NCBI GenBank assembly: GCA_019115125.1
Contig: DXEG01000049.1
Span: 1 to 36,883 of the forward strand
Reading direction: 5' to 3'
Origin: Candidatus Blautia faecipullorum
GTDB lineage: Bacteria > Bacillota > Clostridia > Lachnospirales > Lachnospiraceae
Length of the DNA: 36,883 nucleotides
Shown: positions 13,791 through 21,072 of the stretch, one piece after another
How the letters are laid out: the number at the start of each line of letters is the position of its first letter
How positions within the stretch are numbered: the first letter of the stretch is position 1
Program-made: the position numbers and the translations under genes
The notes under the pieces: model-generated
Database searches by the model: none
The model's input: only the letters and a program-made list of their open reading frames with translations
What the model was told of the DNA's origin: nothing

Positions 13791-13818
13791 CCGCCCCGGT
13801 GCGCCAACACCAGAGCGG
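13791..13818 (+). terminator. Possible terminator after the Uma2 gene
   Basis: A stem built from CCGC/GCGG and GGTG/CACC lies six bases after the stop codon, without a clear T run. Between it and the integrase start a second imperfect hairpin is visible around 13829-13874 (CGAAGA arm paired with TCTTCG). Termination strength is uncertain. Confidence 0.35.
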
Positions 13819-13938
13819 CAAGTAACGCTCCGAAGAACGATACCCTAATCCAAACATATTGTATCATCTTCGGGGACAGCGGGCAATCAGAAAGTTTGTT
13901 TGCTGTTATTTTTGTACTCAAAAAAGGAGGATGATTAT

Positions 13939-15029
13939 ATGGCTACTGCAAAGAAACTGAACTCAGGAAGCTGGCGCTGCCAAGTGTACAGCCACACAGA
14001 GGATATTATTCAGCCGGATGGAACTATAAAGAAGAAAAGGATCTATAAATCCTTCACCTGCGACGTACCGGGGCCGAAGGGAAAGCGGATGTGTGAACGG
14101 ATGGCGGCGGATTGGGCGGAGAACAAGGATTACAAAAACCTAAAATCTGATTTGACTATGGGGGAAGCCACTGATCTCTATATCAAGAACCGAGAAGCTG
14201 TGTTATCGCCCTGCACGATCAGAGATTACAAAAGGATCCGCAAAAATGATTTGAAGCTGCTTGAGAATTTAAAGATAAGCAGAATCACCCAGGAGGACGT
14301 CCAGAAGGCAATCAACCTGGAATCACAAAATCATAGTCCAAAAACTGTGAGAAATACCCATGGCCTTATCTCCGCCGTATTGCGGCAATATCGGCCCGAT
14401 TTCGCTTTAAATACTTCCATGCCAAGAAAGTACGTCCGAACATCTACGTGCCGTCTGACGGCGATATACAGCGCCTGATCAGCTACGTAAAAGGCACTGA
14501 GCTGGAATTGCCTGTGCTGCTAGCAGCATTTGGCCCTATGCGGCGCGGAGAGATTTGTGCGTTGGACAGCAAAAATATATCCGGCAATGTTGTTCACGTC
14601 TGCTGCAACATGGTACGCACGGAAAAAGGTGACTGGATCATCCGGCAGCCAAAGAGCTATGCGGGGGATCGCTATATAGATTATCCAGATTTTGTTGCAG
14701 AGAAATGGGCCGGCATCCACGGCAGGATTGTCCACCTGAATCCAAATAACGTTACAGATAGATTTCACCGTGCTTTAGAATCTTCCGGTCTCCCTCGTTT
14801 CCGGTTCCACGACTTGAGACATTACTCAGCTTCCATTCAGCACGCTCTGGGGATCCCGGATAGCTACATCATGCAGCGCGGCGGATGGGGGAATGATGGG
14901 GTGCTTAAATCCGTGTATAGGCATACAATGGAGAGTAAGGCAAGAGAAATGAATGAGATTGTCAATGCTCATTTTTCTGAACTATGCAACACGAAATGCA
15001 ACACGAAAAAAAAAAGCGCCCATAAATAG
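13939..15029 (+). pseudogene. Tyrosine-type phage integrase, split by a one-base frameshift
   Basis: The element's integrase, which should recombine phage and tRNA attachment sites. The first frame (13939-14478) has an AP2-like N-terminal arm (SGSWRCQVYSH) and a SAM-like core-binding domain (LTMGEATDLYIKNRE). After about residue 163 it reads out of frame to a stop. The second frame resumes at about 14432 (RPNIYVPSDGDIQRL) and carries all the catalytic landmarks: Arg in PMRRGEICAL, HDLRH, GGWGND and the Tyr of VYRHTM. One added A in the run at 14422-14430 (CCAAGAAAG to CCAAAGAAAG) restores a continuous protein of about 362 residues. AAAGGAGG precedes the ATG at 13939. It is either a real inactivating mutation or a sequencing error. 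It ends 12 bases from the tRNA gene. Confidence 0.9.
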
Positions 15030-15037
15030 GCGCTTTT
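15006..15037. terminator. Bidirectional terminator between integrase and tRNA-Leu
   Basis: A GC stem, AGCGCC/GGCGCT-like, around CATAAATA is flanked by ten A on the left and four T on the right. It should end tRNA-Leu transcription (minus strand, long T run) and integrase transcription (plus strand). Confidence 0.85.
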
Positions 15038-15041
15038 CTAA

Positions 15042-15123
15042 TGCCGCTGGCCGGACTCGAACCGGCACGGTTTGATCCGCTTGATTTTGAGTCAAGTGCG
15101 TCTGCCAATTCCGCCACAGCGGC
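15042..15123 (-). tRNA. tRNA-Leu (anticodon CAA), probable prophage attachment site
   Basis: The minus strand folds as a class II tRNA of 82 bases. The acceptor arm is GCCGCTG/CAGCGGC with discriminator A. The anticodon stem is CTTGA/TCAAG around loop CTCAAAA, giving anticodon CAA, which reads UUG leucine codons. A long variable arm is present, and the T arm has GGTTCGAGTCC. The 3' CCA is not encoded. The integrase gene ends 12 bases beyond its 3' end, and phage genes occupy only that side, so the 3' part of this tRNA is the likely attachment site. The second copy should lie left of the window. Confidence 0.93.
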
Positions 15124-15138
15124 CTGGAACCGGAAATT

Positions 15139-15167
15139 ATAATACCATATTTCCCGGTTGACTGCAA
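15139..15167 (-). promoter_or_regulatory. Promoter of tRNA-Leu
   Basis: On the minus strand TTGCAG (plus 15162-15167) and TATTAT (plus 15139-15144) are 17 bases apart, and the tRNA begins 16 bases downstream. The rest of the gap up to 15354 holds no gene, only two stem-loops. Confidence 0.6.
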
Positions 15168-15316
15168 GTCCTTTTTTATTTTTGTCCGCGCTGCTGTCGA
15201 TCTCTTGTTACTGTTCAGACCTGACATTTTCACTTGCTGAAAATGCCAGGCCAGTATGAAAAACAGCCAAAGAATCCTGCCCCTCGCCGTAGGCGATTTA
15301 AAATGGGCTGGATTCC

Positions 15317-15348
15317 GCTGCAGTTCGCAGATACCTGTGAACTGCAGC
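15317..15348 (-). terminator. Stem-loop after lysA
   Basis: A perfect ten-base stem, GCTGCAGTTC/GAACTGCAGC, lies six bases beyond the lysA stop. There is no T run, so it may be a weak terminator or a 3' protective structure. A second imperfect hairpin lies around 15222-15252 (CCTGACATTTTC paired with GAAAATGCCAGG). Confidence 0.4.
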
Positions 15349-15354
15349 AATCTC

Positions 15355-16635
15355 TTACTCCGCGTCCTCCAAAAGCTTCTCATAGATGGGGAAGCAGTCG
15401 AAGGTGGCAAAATAATCCTTCGGGGTCTCCGCCCTTCTGATCTGCTCGAAGCTTCCGTCCTCATGAAGAAGGATTTCCGCTGACTTCAGCTTTCCGTTAT
15501 AGTTGTAGCCCATGGAAAAGCCGTGAGCTCCCGTATCATGGATAACGAGAAGATCTCCCATATCCACCTTCGGCAGATAGCGGTCGATAGCGAATTTATC
15601 ATTATTCTCACAGAGAGAGCCTGTAACATCATAAAGATGGCTGCAGGGCTGGTCTTCCTTGCCCATTACCGTAATATGATGATACGCGCCGTACATTGCC
15701 GGACGCATCAGGTTTACCGCGCACGCGTCCACGCCGATATATTCCTTGTGGGTATGCTTTTCATGAATAGCCTTTGTCACAAGGCAGCCGTAGGGTCCCA
15801 TCATGAAACGGCCAAGCTCTGTGTAAATGGCCACGTCGCCCATTCCTGCCGGAACAAGCACTTCCTCGTATACTCTGCGCACGCCCTCTCCGATCACACG
15901 GATATCGTTGGGCGTCTGATCCGGACTGTAGGGGATTCCGATCCCGCCGGAAAGATTAATAAAGCTTACATGTGCTCCTGTTTCCTGCTGAAGCTTCACA
16001 GCCAGCTCGAACATTACTTTTGCCAGCATAGGATAATATTCGTTTGTCACTGTATTGCTGGCAAGAAAAGCATGAATTCCAAACTCTTCCGCTCCCTTTG
16101 CCTTCAGGACACGGAAAGCCTCAAAGATCTGCTCCGTGGTCATGCCGTATTTTGCGTCTCCCGGATTATCCATGATATCATTACTGATCTTAAAGAGACC
16201 GCCCGGATTATAGCGGCAGCTAATGGTTTTGGGGATCCTTCCCACAGCCCGCTCCACAGACTCAATATGGGTGATATCGTCAAGATTGATGATCCCGCCG
16301 ATCTCGTCCGCGTAACGGAACTCCTCCTCCGGCGTATCATTGGAGGAGAACATAATATCTCCTTCCCTGCAGCCGATGGCCTTTGCCATCATCAGCTCCG
16401 TCATGGAGGAGCAGTCACAGCCGCAGCCATATTCCTGAAGTATCTGGATCAGAAAAGGATTCGGAGTGGCTTTTACCGCAAAAAACTCTTTAAAGCCCCT
16501 GTTCCAGGCAAACGCCTCCTTTAACGCCGCCGCGTTTTCCCGGATGCCTTTTTCATCATATAAATGAAAGGGCGTAGGATACTGCGCGGTAATCTCTTTC
16601 AGTTTTTCCAATGTCACAAAAGGCTTTTTTTTCAT
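15355..16635 (-). CDS. lysA: Diaminopimelate decarboxylase
   Basis: A 426-residue PLP enzyme of the alanine-racemase-fold (group IV) decarboxylases, catalysing the last step of lysine synthesis from meso-diaminopimelate in the cytosol. The N-terminal barrel shows FFAVKATPNP with the PLP-binding Lys55, followed by CDCSSMTEL. A glycine loop LSGGIGIPY and the PLP-phosphate region ELGRFMMGPYG come next. The C-terminal CENNDKFA contains the Cys-Glu pair that forms part of the active site in LysA. Ornithine/arginine decarboxylase paralogues cannot be fully excluded, but the C-terminal motif favours diaminopimelate. The ribosome binding site is GAGGAGA. It is the last gene of the corA / rhomboid-like / lysA transcription unit, 23 bases after its neighbour. 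Confidence 0.9.
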   Translation of the reverse strand: MKKKPFVTLEKLKEITAQYPTPFHLYDEKGIRENAAALKEAFAWNRGFKEFFAVKATPNPFLIQILQEYGCGCDCSSMTELMMAKAIGCREGDIMFSSNDTPEEEFRYADEIGGIINLDDITHIESVERAVGRIPKTISCRYNPGGLFKISNDIMDNPGDAKYGMTTEQIFEAFRVLKAKGAEEFGIHAFLASNTVTNEYYPMLAKVMFELAVKLQQETGAHVSFINLSGGIGIPYSPDQTPNDIRVIGEGVRRVYEEVLVPAGMGDVAIYTELGRFMMGPYGCLVTKAIHEKHTHKEYIGVDACAVNLMRPAMYGAYHHITVMGKEDQPCSHLYDVTGSLCENNDKFAIDRYLPKVDMGDLLVIHDTGAHGFSMGYNYNGKLKSAEILLHEDGSFEQIRRAETPKDYFATFDCFPIYEKLLEDAE

Positions 16636-16658
16636 AATCTGTATTCTCCTCGTACTTA

Positions 16659-17513
16659 TTAATTTACATGCTTATGTGTGAACAGATGATCCTGGCAGTA
16701 TTCATAATTTCCGTTGCATTTGGAACAGAATCTGAATTCCAGATTCGGATCATCCAGCTCCGTTCTCCCGCAGATAGCGCATTTATGCTTGGAAACGCCG
16801 CCTGTCTGCGGATTTACCCTGCTTTGGGCCACTGCCTTCTGGAAATCCCGTCTCCGCTTTACTTCCTTCGGGCGGTATCGCCGCATATTCCTTCCGCTCA
16901 GGAAAAACAGGATAAAATTCAGGAAGGAGGCACCGATGGGAACCGCCATGATCCAGGCCCCGCGCCTGATATAGCTTACCATATCATAAACAATGATAAT
17001 GCCGTATACCCAGGCCATCCATTTCATTTTAATGGGAATGACAAACCACAGAAGTATCTGCATATCCGGATAGCTGGCGGCATAGGCCAGAAACACGGAC
17101 ATGCTGACATAATAGGTGGTAAACACGCCGCCCACCAGATAAATCCGGCCTGTAAAAAAATAGGTCAGAAAAGCCGCGATCATCACAAACAGAAGGCCTG
17201 AAAAAATATACAGGTTGTAGCGGAAGGTTCCCCAGGTACGCTCCAGGGACATGCCCACCGGGTAATAAAAAAACAAAATAGAAATCGCAAAAAACAGGAA
17301 ATTTCCCGTACTTGGCGGGTAGATGACCCAGGTGACCAGTCTCCAGACCTGACCTCTGAGGATCATAGCCGGCTCCAGGCTCATCATACTCAAAAGACTG
17401 GGATTTATATACATCAGAAGATATCCCAACACATAGCAGATCACTATATAAAACGTCAGATTGGGAATCCCCCAGCGTCCGAACTTCCGCTCAAGCTTAT
17501 CGATCCAGCTCAT
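16659..17513 (-). CDS. Rhomboid-like membrane protein with C-terminal zinc-finger tail, probably not a protease
   Basis: A 284-residue integral membrane protein. Five or six hydrophobic segments fill residues about 18-205, including the rhomboid-like opening (NLTFYIVICYVLGYLL), the loop RGQVWRLVTWVIYPP and the following FFFAIS-type helices. The GxSx serine motif and the catalytic His of active rhomboids are not visible at the expected places, so it looks like a pseudoprotease. After a basic linker (RRYRPKEVKRRRDF) comes a cytosolic tail with CAICGRTELDD and CSKCNGNYEYCQDHLFTHKH, which can bind one or two zinc ions. The ribosome binding site is AAAGGAGA. It lies between corA and lysA with short gaps, so the three are probably co-transcribed. 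Its role is unknown. Confidence 0.75.
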   Translation of the reverse strand: MSWIDKLERKFGRWGIPNLTFYIVICYVLGYLLMYINPSLLSMMSLEPAMILRGQVWRLVTWVIYPPSTGNFLFFAISILFFYYPVGMSLERTWGTFRYNLYIFSGLLFVMIAAFLTYFFTGRIYLVGGVFTTYYVSMSVFLAYAASYPDMQILLWFVIPIKMKWMAWVYGIIIVYDMVSYIRRGAWIMAVPIGASFLNFILFFLSGRNMRRYRPKEVKRRRDFQKAVAQSRVNPQTGGVSKHKCAICGRTELDDPNLEFRFCSKCNGNYEYCQDHLFTHKHVN

Positions 17514-17548
17514 ATAATTTTTCTCTCCTTTTCATTCCGTAACGCCTG

Positions 17549-18490
17549 TCAGAAGAATTTCTTTTTTGACAGTACAATAGCTGCAATAATGCTGACTGCT
17601 ATGGATATCAGAATAACGATCAGAAATCCCCACTGTGTGCCTGAAAAAGGCATTCCCGAAGCGCTGAGATTCATTCCGTAGGCGCTGAATATGATCGTCG
17701 GAATACTCATTACAATGGTGATCACGGACAAAACCTTCATCACATCATTCAGATTATTAGATATAACAGAGGCAAAAATATCCACCATGCTTCTGAGGAT
17801 CCCGCTGTAGATATTGGCCATCTCAATAGCCTGGGTGTTCTCGATGATAACGTCCTCAAGAAGCTCTGTGTCCTCAGGATACTTCTTGATGCTGTCCACC
17901 TTGATCAGCTTCTCCAGCACCGCTTCATTGGAACGAAGGGAGGTAGTGAAGTATACCAGAGATTTCTCCAGCTCCAAAAGCTCTACCAGCTCCTGATTCC
18001 TTGGCGAAAAATGAAGTTTTTCTTCCACCTGCTCGCTCTTCTTATCTATAATACGCAGATAGCGAAGATACATACTTGCGTTTCTGTACAAAATCTGCAG
18101 GATAAAGCGTGTTTTCATGTAGGTAAAAAAATTCCTCACACGGCCTTCCATAAATCTTGTCAGAACCTGTGTGTCCTCCAGACAGATCGTAAATATCATC
18201 TTGTCTGTCACAATAATTCCCAGAGGGATTGTACCGTACCAGTCTTTGTCATTACGCTCTTCGATCATAGGTACGTCCACCAGGATCAGAGTATAGGTAT
18301 CTTCCACTTCAATACGTGAACGTTCCTCCTCATCCAGAGGCGCTCTCAGATCGTCCACCTCTATCTGGAAACGCTCGGAAATTTCAAATATCTCCGTTGC
18401 TGTCGGATTGGTCAGCGCAATCCAGCAGCCGTCCTGCGGCTCCTGAATCTCGCGGATAGCGCCCTCTGATGTCCGAAATATCCTTATCAT
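17549..18490 (-). CDS. corA: CorA-family magnesium/divalent cation channel
   Basis: A 313-residue CorA-type transporter for Mg2+ (or Co2+/Ni2+) uptake. The N-terminal 240 residues form the cytosolic funnel, with a long helix around LHFSPRNQELVELLELEKSL. The two C-terminal membrane helices are VITIVMSIPTIIFSAYGMN and WGFLIVILISIAVSIIAAI. The selectivity signature YGMN is at 271-274, followed by a periplasmic loop, LSASGMPFSG. The protein ends in a lysine-rich tail, as in CorA. The family's usual length is kept. A consensus promoter about 75 bases upstream drives it, with the rhomboid-like gene following 35 bases downstream. No M-box riboswitch fits in the short leader. Confidence 0.92.
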   Translation of the reverse strand: MIRIFRTSEGAIREIQEPQDGCWIALTNPTATEIFEISERFQIEVDDLRAPLDEEERSRIEVEDTYTLILVDVPMIEERNDKDWYGTIPLGIIVTDKMIFTICLEDTQVLTRFMEGRVRNFFTYMKTRFILQILYRNASMYLRYLRIIDKKSEQVEEKLHFSPRNQELVELLELEKSLVYFTTSLRSNEAVLEKLIKVDSIKKYPEDTELLEDVIIENTQAIEMANIYSGILRSMVDIFASVISNNLNDVMKVLSVITIVMSIPTIIFSAYGMNLSASGMPFSGTQWGFLIVILISIAVSIIAAIVLSKKKFF

Positions 18491-18564
18491 GCCAGCATCC
18501 CTCTCTTTAACTCTCTGTCTCTTGTTCTCCCCGGAGTTGCTCCGCTCCCAAAAATACAGCTTTC

Positions 18565-18593
18565 ATTATAAGTTGTGCCATGTTTTTTGTCAA
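18565..18593 (-). promoter_or_regulatory. Consensus SigA promoter for the corA operon
   Basis: On the minus strand, perfect TTGACA (plus 18588-18593) and perfect TATAAT (plus 18565-18570) are 17 bases apart. The leader to corA is about 70 bases. Confidence 0.8.
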
Positions 18594-18716
18594 TTCCAAT
18601 ATCCCGCATTTGCCGAACGAATATGTATTTATCACCGTGACATCGGGAACAACTATCATCATTTACAGGAATCTGACAAAGTATCTGAGAAAATACACTT
18701 CCCACCTATGGGAAAC

Positions 18717-18745
18717 TTGTTCTTAAAGATTCTTTATGTTATAAT
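18717..18745 (+). promoter_or_regulatory. Promoter of the lactonase-family gene
   Basis: TTGTTC at 18717-18722 and TATAAT at 18740-18745 are 17 bases apart. A small inverted repeat, TTCCC/GGGAA, at about 18699-18714 lies just upstream of the -35 element. The stretch between this promoter and that of corA shows nothing else. Confidence 0.65.
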
Positions 18746-18806
18746 GGCTACAGTAGCGAGCATCATGAAGTAAATCTGCATGTGCGAATTTTAGGAGGCA
18801 ATATTT

Positions 18807-19907
18807 ATGGGGAACAAGAAATATGTGGCTTATGTGGGAACCTACACCCACGGCAGCAGCAAAGGTATTCGAGTATATGATGTAGACGTAGAAAAAGGAC
18901 TCCTGACAGAACGCAGCGAGGTAAAGGTCAGCAACGCCTCGCACACAGCGGTTTCCAAAAACGGAAAGTTCCTATATTCCATTGAGGACGAAGGAGTGGC
19001 TGTATTTGAGCGCAACGCGGACGGAGATCTGAAGAGGATCAACAGCGTAAATATTGACGGAATGAGAGGCTGCTTCCTTGCTACGGACGTAGACGGAAAA
19101 TATCTGTATGTGGCAGGCTATCACGACGGAAAGGTTACCGTTGTCCACACCCACAAGGACGGCCGTCTGGGCAGTCTGATGGACGGTGTGTTCCACACAG
19201 GCCTGGGCAGCGTGGCGGAACGCAACTTCCGGCCTCATGTAAACTGTGTGCGTCCCACGCCGGACAATAAATATTTATGCGCCGTAGACAACGGAATCGA
19301 CCAGGTCAAAATTTACCGGATCAACAAAAGACGCCATAAGCTGGAGCTGGTGGATATTCTCCGCTGCCCCAGAGAAAGCGGTCCCAGGATCATCCGCTTC
19401 AGCGCTGACGGAAGATTCGCCTATCTTCTTTTTGAGCTGAGCAACGAAATCAAGGTTTACAGCTATGACGGAAGCGGAAACGTTCCTGAATTCGAGCTTC
19501 TTCAGAGTGTTTCCACTCTGGCCAAGGAGCATGATAAGGACGCCTTCCATAATGCCGCGTCCGGCCTCGCTTTGGCTCCCGACGGAAAGCATCTGTTCTG
19601 TACTACCGCGGGAGAAAATACGGTTTCCATGTACGAGATTGACCCGGAAACCGGTCTTCTGGATAAGAAATTCACTCTTCCCATCAGCGGGGACTATCCA
19701 AAGGATCTGGTGATCTTCCCGGACAATCAGCACATTGCCCTTGCAAATCACGCAAGCAATACCATTACTACTTTTACTGTAGACTATGAAAAAAATCTCA
19801 TCATAATGAATGGGAAGCCTCACAAGATCGAAACTCCCAACTGTATTCATATCTGGCCGGTTCCGGAGGATACTGAGACAGAAGAGACAGAGGAAACAGA
19901 GGAATAA
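18807..19907 (+). CDS. Lactonase-family seven-bladed beta-propeller protein
   Basis: A 366-residue protein of the YkgB/Pgl-type lactonase family. It begins KYVAYVGTYTHGSSKGI, then shows repeated beta-propeller blades with NASHTAVSKNGKFLYS, RPHVNCVRPTPDNKYLCAV and ASGLALAPDGKHLFC. In characterised members (E. coli Pgl) this fold hydrolyses 6-phosphogluconolactone in the pentose phosphate pathway; many family members have untested substrates. No signal peptide is seen, so it is cytosolic. The C-terminus carries an unusual acidic repeat, DTETEETEETEE, from a short tandem DNA repeat. AGGAGG lies eight bases before the ATG, and it has its own promoter. It is transcribed away from corA and towards aroC. 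Confidence 0.85.
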   Translation: MGNKKYVAYVGTYTHGSSKGIRVYDVDVEKGLLTERSEVKVSNASHTAVSKNGKFLYSIEDEGVAVFERNADGDLKRINSVNIDGMRGCFLATDVDGKYLYVAGYHDGKVTVVHTHKDGRLGSLMDGVFHTGLGSVAERNFRPHVNCVRPTPDNKYLCAVDNGIDQVKIYRINKRRHKLELVDILRCPRESGPRIIRFSADGRFAYLLFELSNEIKVYSYDGSGNVPEFELLQSVSTLAKEHDKDAFHNAASGLALAPDGKHLFCTTAGENTVSMYEIDPETGLLDKKFTLPISGDYPKDLVIFPDNQHIALANHASNTITTFTVDYEKNLIIMNGKPHKIETPNCIHIWPVPEDTETEETEETEE

Positions 19908-19920
19908 ACTCTGAAAAATA

Positions 19921-19977
19921 AAAAGGAAGGAACGCCATGCTGTACTCCATACTGTACTGCTGCCGTTCCTTCCTTTT
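19921..19977. terminator. Bidirectional terminator between the lactonase gene and aroC
   Basis: A 14-base perfect stem, AAAAGGAAGGAACG/CGTTCCTTCCTTTT, with A and T runs on both sides separates the convergent lactonase and aroC genes. The loop is about 29 bases. Confidence 0.88.
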
Positions 19978-21072
19978 TTATTTTCTGTAAAACTCCTGAA
20001 CACGTTCCAGACGGGCGCACATATTGGTAAACAGCGCGTCCGTCAATGCCATCGCGCACATAGCTTCCACGACTACCACCGCTCTTGGCACGATCACCGG
20101 GTCGTGACGTCCATGGATTTCCAGTGAAATATTTTCTCCTGTATCCGTCGCAGTATTCTGGGGACGGCTGATGGAGGGCGTAGGCTTCACCGCCGCCCGT
20201 AAAATGATCTCGCTCCCGTCGCTGATCCCGCCCATGATCCCGCCGGCATGGTTGGAGGTCTTTTTGATCTCACCGTCCTCGCTGTAAAATCCATCGTTAT
20301 CAGAGGAGCCCTTAAGCTCCGCTGCCTGAATTCCCTCTCCGATCTCCACCGCTTTTACAGCGCCGACAGACATCACCGCCTGGGCCAGAACAGCGTCCAG
20401 CTTTTCAAAGACAGGACTTCCAAGTCCCGCCGGAACTCCCTGGATGCGGCACTCGATCACGCCGCCCGCGCTGTCCTGCTCCTTCATACAGGCTTCCAGA
20501 TACGCCTCCGCCTTTTCTGCCGCCTGAGCGTCCGGCATATAAAGAGCGTTTCTGCCTATCTCCTCCCTGTCAAAGCTCTCTATAGCTATGGGGCCTATGG
20601 ATTTGGTGTAGGTGCAAAGAGAGATTCCCAGGGATTCCAGAATCTTTGCCGCTACGGCTCCCGCCGCAACGCGCCCGGCGGTCTCACGGCCGGAGGAACG
20701 TCCGCCTCCTCTGTAATCACGGAAGCCATATTTCTGATCAAAGGTAAAATCCGCATGTCCGGGACGGTAGGAACAGGCGATATTGCCATAATCCCGGGAT
20801 CGCTGGTCTGTATTTCTCACCATCAGAGAGATAGGCGTTCCGGTGGTCCTTCCCTCAAAAACACCTGAGAGAATCTCCACGGCGTCTCCTTCCCTGCGGG
20901 AAGTGGTATACCGGCTCTGTCCCGGCTTCCGCCTGTCCAGATATTTCTGGATATCCTCCTCACAGAGAGGAAGTCCCGCGGGGCAGCCGTCGATCACCGC
21001 TCCCAGCGCCTTTCCATGTGACTCTCCCCAGGTAGTAACTGTAAACTGCCTTCCGAAGGTTGATTTATTCAT
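19978..21072 (-). CDS. aroC: Chorismate synthase
   Basis: A 364-residue enzyme that makes chorismate from 5-enolpyruvylshikimate-3-phosphate using reduced FMN, the last shared step of aromatic amino acid synthesis. Family signatures are clear: TTWGESHGKALGAVIDGCPAG at the N-terminus, RPGHADFTFDQKYGFRDYRGGGRSSGRET, and later GGISDGSEI and RHDPVIVPRA. Its ATG overlaps the hemL stop (ATGA), so it is the last, translationally coupled member of the tetrapyrrole operon, an uncommon partnership because the two pathways share no intermediate. The stop lies at the bidirectional terminator. All hallmark residues appear present. Confidence 0.95.
   Translation of the reverse strand: MNKSTFGRQFTVTTWGESHGKALGAVIDGCPAGLPLCEEDIQKYLDRRKPGQSRYTTSRREGDAVEILSGVFEGRTTGTPISLMVRNTDQRSRDYGNIACSYRPGHADFTFDQKYGFRDYRGGGRSSGRETAGRVAAGAVAAKILESLGISLCTYTKSIGPIAIESFDREEIGRNALYMPDAQAAEKAEAYLEACMKEQDSAGGVIECRIQGVPAGLGSPVFEKLDAVLAQAVMSVGAVKAVEIGEGIQAAELKGSSDNDGFYSEDGEIKKTSNHAGGIMGGISDGSEIILRAAVKPTPSISRPQNTATDTGENISLEIHGRHDPVIVPRAVVVVEAMCAMALTDALFTNMCARLERVQEFYRK

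Noticed and set aside
14419-14478. Programmed ribosomal frameshift in the integrase
   Set aside because: There is no strong slippery heptamer or downstream pseudoknot, and tyrosine integrases are not known to need one. A one-base deletion is simpler.
14982-15464. Minus-strand open frame of 160 codons covering the tRNA gene
   Set aside because: It runs through the tRNA-Leu, its promoter and terminator, and has no start signal. It is a chance frame.
18491-18600. M-box magnesium riboswitch before corA
   Set aside because: The predicted leader is only about 70 bases, too short for the element, and no matching conserved segments are visible.
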